A stretch of DNA of 64,000 nucleotides, taken from Trifolium pratense (Eukaryota; Streptophyta; Magnoliopsida; Fabales; Fabaceae). The notes under the pieces are model-generated. The model saw only the letters and a program-made list of their open reading frames with translations. It had not been told where the DNA came from and ran no database searches. Positions 59,001 to 64,000 of the stretch are shown here, piece by piece. How positions within the stretch are numbered: position 1 is the first letter of the stretch; each line of letters begins with the position of its first letter. A program made the translations under genes and the position numbers. The DNA is taken from assembly GCF_020283565.1 (NCBI RefSeq), contig NC_060063.1, positions 32,884,635 through 32,948,634 of the forward strand. The letters are read 5' to 3'.

Positions 59001-60434
59001 GTTGATGCACCTCCCAACATTAAGCCCATAGGGAGCAAATGGGTTTACAAAATCAAGCACAAAGCTGATGGGACAATAGAGAGGTACAAGGCACGTTTGG
59101 TAGCAAAAGGGTATAATCAGGTGGAAGGGATTGATTTCTTTGAGACATTCAGTCCTGTTGCTAAGATTACTACAGTGAGAACCCTTATTGCATTAGCTGC
59201 TATAAATTCTTGGCATTTGCATCAATTAGATGTCAACAATGCTTTCTTGCATGGAGATTTGCAAGAAGATGTATATATGTCCATTCCACAGGGTGTTCAT
59301 CACTCTAAGCCCAATCAAGTTTGCAAATTGCTCAAGTCACTTTATGGATTGAAGCAGGCCAGCAGGAAATGGTATGAAAAACTGACAGGAGTACTACTTG
59401 ATCAAGGATATGTGCAATCCATTTCTGATCATTCCCTTTTCACTCTTCATCATGGAGACAAATTTACTGCTCTCCTAGTGTATGTTGATGACATTATACT
59501 AGCAGGTAACTCACTTGAAGAGTTTAGCAGGGTCAAACATTTGTTGGATATGCAGTTCAAAATCAAGGATCTTGGACAGTTGAAATATTTTCTAGGGATT
59601 GAGGTAGCTCATTCTAAGGTTGGCATTACTATCTGTCAGAGAAAATATTGCCTAGATTTACTCCACGACACAGGGTTACTTGGAGCAAAGCCAGCTAAAA
59701 CACCACTTGACAATTCAGTCAAGCTTCATCAAGATGCAGCAAAACCTTATGAAGATATAGCTGGATATAGAAGATTGGTTGGCAAATTATTGTACCTCAC
59801 AACCACTAGACCTGACATAGCATTTGTAACACAGCAGCTTAGTCAATTTCTTTCATCTCCTACTCAAACACATTTTGATACAGCTTGTAGAGTGGTGAGA
59901 TATCTCAAAGGATCACCAGGAAGAGGTCTTCTCTTTCGCAGAGATGCTACATTGCAGTTGCTTGGCTTCACTGATGCAGACTGGGCAGGGTGTTTAGACA
60001 CTAGAAGGTCTACTTCAGGATATTGCTTCTTTCTTGGATCTTCATTAATTTCTTGGCGAGCTAAGAAGCAACACACTGTTTCTAGAAGTTCTTCTGAAGC
60101 AGAATATAGAGCTTTATCCTTTGCATCATGTGAGCTACAATGGCTGGTGTATCTACTTGCTGATCTCAATGTCAAGTGCATCAAACCTCCTGTTCTCTAT
60201 TGTGATAATCAGAGTGCCTTGCACATTGCAGCCAATCCTGTCTTTCATGAACGAACGAAACATCTAGAGATTGATTGTCACTTCGTTCGTGACAAGCTTC
60301 AGCAAGGCATCTTCAAATTGCTCCCAATTCATACTTCATGTCAGCTGGCTGATTTCTTCACCAAACCACTGCCTCCAAAGTCTTTTCTGTCCTTTATTTC
60401 CAAGCTAAACATGCTAGACATCTATCATGCTTAG
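56007..60434 (+). CDS. Ty1-copia gag-pol polyprotein, intact
   Basis: A single frame of 1475 residues encodes every copia domain in order. Gag spans about 30-235. A CCHC zinc knuckle CSFCGKSNHVVENC follows at about 289. The aspartic protease has VDSGATDHIC near 404. A pre-integrase segment ends with LWHFRLGHLSHNRL. The integrase core has its DDE residues in FDIWGP (about 603), RTDNGPEF (about 665) and QNGRVERKH (about 697). The reverse transcriptase has LDVNNAFLHGDL and the catalytic YVDD (about 1157). RNase H has TDADWAG (about 1321), SSSEAEYRA and YCDNQSALH. No stop or frameshift is present. The start at 56007 is the first ATG after the primer site that leads into Gag. Confidence 0.92.
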   Translation: MARGGHNNTAGGSSVLTYTEPSNNPSDIYYVHPSDGPSTVVVKPLLNYSNYQVWARSMRRALGGKNKFEFVDGSIPIPTDFDPNFKSWNRCNMLIHSWILNSVDESIASSLVFLENAIDVWNELKERFNQGDYVRISELQCEIFALKQDSRSASEFFTSLKVLWEELEAYMPTPVCSCPMRCICNSGIRNAKEQHEITHSIRFLTGLNEHFDPVRAQILVMNPLPSLNKIFSLVLQFERQYNSTHLDESKVLINASDSRRGQGRGRGAGGYSPNNGGNRSNTFGAKTKECSFCGKSNHVVENCYRKHGFPPHYGRNSVANNASSQASEEREDNDDTKSIRDSNTDSSFGLTREEYNQLVNLLHASKSNNSNASSSKVNIASGHVTSGITNLAYSLTSSTCAQWIVDSGATDHICSSLKSFSSYKSIPPVHIKLPNGNASVARYAGTICFSPEFLVQQVLYVPDFNLNLISVPKLCLDNQYIVSFDNEKCLIQVRKNLKMIGLANLVEGLYHLTIPDQNIPFTASTSINASSQLPSPHHIPSAALWHFRLGHLSHNRLMELHKTFPFVIPDNNSACDICHYARHRKSKFTLSNTKANKCYELFHFDIWGPISTTSVNGHRYFLTALDDYSRFTWIILCKAKSEIPKLVQSFINMIENQFECHVKTIRTDNGPEFLMPAFFASKGIIHQTTSVETPQQNGRVERKHQHILNVGRALLFQSKLPKQFWSYAVLQATYVINRIPSPLLNNKSPYFLRFNKHPDMNELKVFGSLCYASTIQNHRTKLDPRARKSVYLGHKQGVKGALLLDLNTKAIFLSRNVTHYEHILPYQNPNPTFHWEYHSDSAQSDDTPTTPFVDVIEPSHIPSATPSIPPIIDQPSPSLSNPDTGTNDHTTDHGDTNPIPNNDHLRRSTRPTHRPTHLSDFVCNLSTGSVQPSSPGISYPISHFHSCTNLSATHSKFALSLTTDDEPVSYHQASMQECWVEAMNAELQALQQNKTWIFVDAPPNIKPIGSKWVYKIKHKADGTIERYKARLVAKGYNQVEGIDFFETFSPVAKITTVRTLIALAAINSWHLHQLDVNNAFLHGDLQEDVYMSIPQGVHHSKPNQVCKLLKSLYGLKQASRKWYEKLTGVLLDQGYVQSISDHSLFTLHHGDKFTALLVYVDDIILAGNSLEEFSRVKHLLDMQFKIKDLGQLKYFLGIEVAHSKVGITICQRKYCLDLLHDTGLLGAKPAKTPLDNSVKLHQDAAKPYEDIAGYRRLVGKLLYLTTTRPDIAFVTQQLSQFLSSPTQTHFDTACRVVRYLKGSPGRGLLFRRDATLQLLGFTDADWAGCLDTRRSTSGYCFFLGSSLISWRAKKQHTVSRSSSEAEYRALSFASCELQWLVYLLADLNVKCIKPPVLYCDNQSALHIAANPVFHERTKHLEIDCHFVRDKLQQGIFKLLPIHTSCQLADFFTKPLPPKSFLSFISKLNMLDIYHA

Positions 60435-60446
60435 CTTGAGGGCGGG

Positions 60447-60539
60447 TGTTGAACATATACATTGCTTGAAGTTAGCTTGCGCCACAAGCTAATGGTATAT
60501 GGTAGCTGCAGTAAGAATAATGTAGGCTAGAAGTAACAA
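60447..60539 (+). repeat. Truncated 3' LTR of the copia element
   Basis: The first 93 bp are the same as the 5' LTR, after which the sequences part at GTAACA. The next bases, AACTTGCC, match the inverse of a piece of the same LTR (GGCAAGTT, the other arm of its hairpin). This suggests a template switch or a deletion at that hairpin. The rest of the LTR is absent. Confidence 0.8.
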
Positions 60540-61410
60540 ACTTGCCTATCAAATGGTTAAGGCAGTAAAACAACACTATGCACAAGGTTTCATTAAAATA
60601 TCATAACATTGTTTTTTTTTTTTTTTGCTTTATACTAGATAAAGACAGATATAATTCACAAGTAAAACAAAACAATTGACCTGTAATCTCATCCGAAAGA
60701 TGGTGAAATATCTTACTAATCACAGCATAATCATAATAGTGAGGATATATAAATTGCATCATAGAGCCATTCCAAAAAAAAATTGCATCATAGATTGCAG
60801 AACAATAAACAATAAGAAACAAAAAAACATATAAACATTTGAATAACTTTCATTAAAATTAGTATTTGTGAAAATATAAATAGGGAATTAGTAACAGCAG
60901 GTTTATAAATAAGTAAACCCCTGTGTCGCAAGACATGTATGAGTTTGATCTATGCCAGCAAAAACGAAATGTCCAGCTACTAGACAAGAGTCTGAATTCT
61001 AGACATCAGATACCATAGGAAATATACTTTGTATTTAAAACAAAACAAACAAAAAACATATTAAAAAGAATGAAAATATTCACATATTTGCAAGAGATCA
61101 TATGGTAGTGCATGTTTGTTTCATCATCTATAACAGAACCGTATGGATATATATCATCATTTCTCTGGCATTTCATATACTATATAAAAATTTAAATAAA
61201 AAATTTAAAAAATACTTGTTCCTATAAAAGGGATTAAGATCAGACATAGTTTTATCCCTCACCATAAGGCTCTAGAAGACCAAAGTAAGACTGGGTGTCA
61301 AAAACATATCAATAAATCCAACATCGAAATCAAAACAAACCACAATAATTATTATAACTGAAAATTAAAAATGTATAGAATTGGTTAAAACGGAACTTAC
61401 TAGTCTACTT
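60540..61410. other. Non-coding DNA downstream of the NO VEIN-like gene
   Basis: No recognisable gene or element end. It includes the presumed 3' untranslated region of the minus-strand gene that stops at 61411. Confidence 0.45.
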
Positions 61411-64000
61411 CTACAACCGTTTCAAGAACAGACGTAAGCTTTTTCCATTAGCAGGATCCTTATATTCATCCACCTTGTATCTTTTTTCATTCTTTTTCTC
61501 TCTCTCATCTATATGAACATGGGCAACTGTATATAAATCCTTCTTCTTATTGGCAAATGCATACTCCGCATTTGATATATAAAACCCTTTCTTGTCTAAG
61601 CTTGTCGACTTCACTTCAATATAATTGATGATGGTTCCCTCATTATTTTTGACCAACAAATCATAAGGTAAACCAGATTCTTTTATTTCATTCATCCATG
61701 TAACCGTAGCTGTATCTCCATAAGAGCGGGAGAAATACTCTGATGCATATTTTTCGCCTTCTAACCCTGTTTCTATGGCTTCCTTTTTTGATTTTGTTCC
61801 ATGTTTCTACAATAACAAAAAAAAAAAGTAAGATTTTTAAAAAAGTATAGGACTTTTGTTGTACAGCAGTATACTTACAGTCCCTCCATGCCAATTGTCT
61901 TTTCCATAATAATACTCATAATCCAATTCACTCTCCTCCGGTTTATAGCCATTAAAAATCTTTGTATGGGCTGCAATGTACTTTTCAGAGACGGTATTTC
62001 TCAAGACTGCAAATAATTCATTCTTTGGGTGTTTTGAAAGTAGGTCATCAACATCCTTTTTAAGTTCATCTGCAATAATACTAAATCTTTTTGTAGCCTT
62101 TGAAAACAAATCATCAAGAGTTTTAACATATTTCTCATATTCTACTTCTTCGGTTGAAGGTAGCGGTAGATCAGGCTTCAATTCCTCCGAAGTTGAAGGT
62201 TGTTTTTCAGCAATTTTAACTCCTTTCTTGCTATTTTTTGGTTTTTTTTTAACGGCTTCACTTTTGTTCCTTAAATTCATTTTGAATTCATCAAAATTTT
62301 TCCTGCAACAATTAAATAGATAGTCAATGTAAGGAAACAAATTAATACTCTTAAAATTAAAAAAAAAAAAATCCTTAAAGCAGTAAGTAAATTACCTGAA
62401 TTGAGACTTGATAAAATACATTTGAAACGCCAAGCAACCTATTTTCTTTAGATTATTCTCAAGGGAAATTACAACTTCATGATTGAAACTCTCATCTTTT
62501 TTCAGATTTATCGGGGAGTATATTTGATCAGAAGCCAATCGTAGAGTTTTACTAGCAGGACTAAGCAAGTGGAAGTTTTTACCCTTAGCTTCGACCAAAC
62601 GAGGTAAACCGGTTGGGATATCATTTTTTCTTATTGAGTTATAACCCATGTAGAGGATGTCTAGAAGCACAATATCACCGTCAAAGTATACCAGAGCTTC
62701 TTTTACAAGTGTGCCCTCTGATATTGAAAAGTCTTTGACCTTTGTATATCTGCAAATATAATAACAAAACTGTATTAATACTCCAAATATATTAAATTCT
62801 AATCATTTGAAAAGTTGGATCAAATAAAACATACTTTAGCCACTCATCAAAAGTAAGAATCTCGGTGCTGATATCCCTTGCTGTATCCTCAAAAAGTTTT
62901 TTAAACTCTTTGTTGATGGATGCCCCATACTCCCAAAATAATTGCAGCAGCAACTTGCGTTCAAGAAAACTCAGGGAAGTAGGATGTTTTCTGTTCATAA
63001 AAAACGACCATACAATTGTTAGAGTTCAAAGTTCAAGTTTAAAGATGCAAAAAAAGAATAGAATAAAAATTGTAATTATGACTTACACAATCTTTTGAAT
63101 TTGAATGTCAATCTTAATAAAGCCTGCATGGTTGATAAATCCCTTATCTTCTTCACAAATACTATCATGGTTACATATAGTCACATGATCACTTGTTTCA
63201 CAGCTAAACAGAAACATTTGCTCTGGTAGTAGGGATGGCAGAAAAACCCAAACCCGTGAGACCCACCCGAACCCAAACCCAAGTCAACGGACGAAACCCG
63301 AATTGACTGGGTTTGGGTTTGGGTTTGGGTGACACCCGAAAATATGGGTGTGGGTTTGGTATCACTCAAACTCAAACCCACACCCGAAACCCATACACCC
63401 ACCCGAAACATGTTAAAATTACCTAAATACCCCCACATATATATATAAGTGTAAAAGTAAAATTAGGTTTTTCACAAACCACAAACCAAAATTGTGTTTG
63501 AATTTTGCTTGAAAGTTGGAAGAACTTAATTTTGGTTTAGTTGTAATTTAATTTCTTGAAAGACTATTTTGTAATTTTAAATTCCCTTGTAATTTTAAAC
63601 CTATGTTTTTGCTAAGTGATTGACAATATGTTTAAATTCCATTGTTTTTGCTTAAATTTACCTTGTTTTGCTTAAATTTGCAAAGTAGTACAAAATGTGT
63701 TGTGGGTTTGGGTTTGGGTGTAAAAAACCCGAACCCAATGGGTGTGGGCGTGGGTGTGGTTTTGCTACCCGAACAGATTTGGGTTTGGGTTTGGGTTTGG
63801 GTGTTGATTTTGGGTGTGGGTTTGGTATCACTCAAACCCGCACCCGTGGGCGCCCATTGCCATCCCTATCTGGTAGATTGGGGTGAATTGCTGCAATTAT
63901 TACTTCGCCTGAACAACCACCACGATCAAACTTAAATTCCAACTTGTTTTCATCCTTCGTAACCTTGCAATCCCATTCAGAATCTTCGACTTTAATTTTA
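61411..64000 (-). CDS. NO VEIN-like protein, 3' part (DUF3883), exon split by hAT
   Basis: Exons on the minus strand: beyond 64000 to 63087 (with an hAT insertion at 63230-63868), 62990-62835, 62749-62396, 62302-61879 and 61806-61411 (stop). GT-AG junctions and phases agree throughout. The last exon holds a DUF3883-type domain: EGEKYASEYF, LPYDLLVKN, INYIEVKSTSLDKKGFYIS and NAEYAFA. This C-terminal domain, after a long protein with a histidine-kinase-like ATPase region, is known from Arabidopsis NO VEIN (At4g13750), a nuclear factor in vein and embryo patterning. The N-terminal part is outside the window. A Lys-rich linker (KKKPKNSKKGVK) precedes DUF3883. With the insertion the locus is probably broken, although the surrounding exons remain open. 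Confidence 0.75.
63230..63868. mobile_element. hAT element (TAGGGATGGCA) inserted in an exon
   Basis: The 11-bp terminal inverted repeat TAGGGATGGCA is exact at both ends. The 8-bp duplication TCTGGTAG flanks it (63222-63229 and 63869-63876). The subterminal parts are rich in GGGTTTGGGTTT. It interrupts the NO VEIN-like exon between the codons for NLPE and QMF. Joining the flanks with one copy of the duplication leaves the reading frame open, so the insertion site is exonic. No transposase is encoded; the frames at 63181-63438 and 63642-63935 come from the repeats. Confidence 0.85.

Larger units (their letters stand above)
55648..60539 (+). mobile_element. Ty1-copia retrotransposon with truncated 3' LTR
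   Basis: The 5' LTR runs from 55648 (TGTTGAACATATACATTGC) to about 55941, with a TATA box (GTATATAAGCC) near 55818. The primer-binding site TGGTATCAGAGC (55945-55956) pairs with initiator tRNA-Met. A polypurine-like GCTTGAGGGCGGG lies before the second LTR at 60447. That second LTR matches only its first 93 bp and stops at 60539. The coding frame is intact. Confidence 0.88.

Noticed and set aside
59864..60184. Minus-strand 106-codon frame inside the copia element
   Set aside because: Shadow of the RNase H coding region on the plus strand.

Overview
The window is plant nuclear DNA. It is AT-rich and intron-containing, and most of it is transposable elements. The families seen are an L1-type LINE with plant-style ORF1 (RRM plus DUF4283), Ty1-copia and Ty3-gypsy elements, hAT, Mutator-like and Stowaway-like MITEs, and Helitron ends. 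The host genes are plant homologues of NUB1, NO VEIN, eIF3j and mTERF. A papilionoid legume is my guess from the general style of the repeats; nothing in the sequence proves the species.

Layout. 1-866 is the edge of a gypsy-like LTR on the minus strand. 867-4504 is non-coding with decayed hAT and Helitron termini. 4505-9725 looks like an old hAT-type element split by two later insertions: a pair of head-to-head palindromic elements (4827-8249) in TA microsatellites, and a 1.1 kb Mutator-like element (8437-9530). 9933-16542 is a full-length L1 LINE with a perfect 16-bp target duplication, disabled by one catalytic change and one homopolymer frameshift. 16738-27186 is a nest of MITEs, elements bordered by (TA)n, a non-autonomous gypsy-like LTR element (22032-26404) and a Helitron terminus.

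27363-32840 (minus) is the best host gene: an 11-exon NUB1-like gene encoding a UBL/UBA protein of about 558 residues, with every splice phase consistent. Several Helitron 5' ends lie just upstream of it. 33568-36215 holds an LTR fragment, a Stowaway-like MITE and an hAT element. 36763-38385 (minus) carries exons related to translation factor eIF3j, internally deleted and joined to a long Asp/Glu tract. 39910-40978 is an hAT element containing a decayed mTERF gene fragment. 41539-55182 is non-coding repeat DNA with two related Helitron copies, a 5'-truncated LINE, MITEs and a decayed hAT element.

55648-60539 is a Ty1-copia element with one intact 1475-codon gag-pol frame but a 3' LTR cut to about 93 bp. 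61411-64000 (minus) is the 3' part of a NO VEIN-like gene (C-terminal DUF3883), with one exon split by a 639-bp hAT insertion. The window therefore has two recognisable host loci (NUB1-like, NO VEIN-like), two gene-derived fragments (eIF3j, mTERF) and layers of nested elements whose order of insertion can often be read from target-site duplications. All calls come from reading the sequence; no database search was run.
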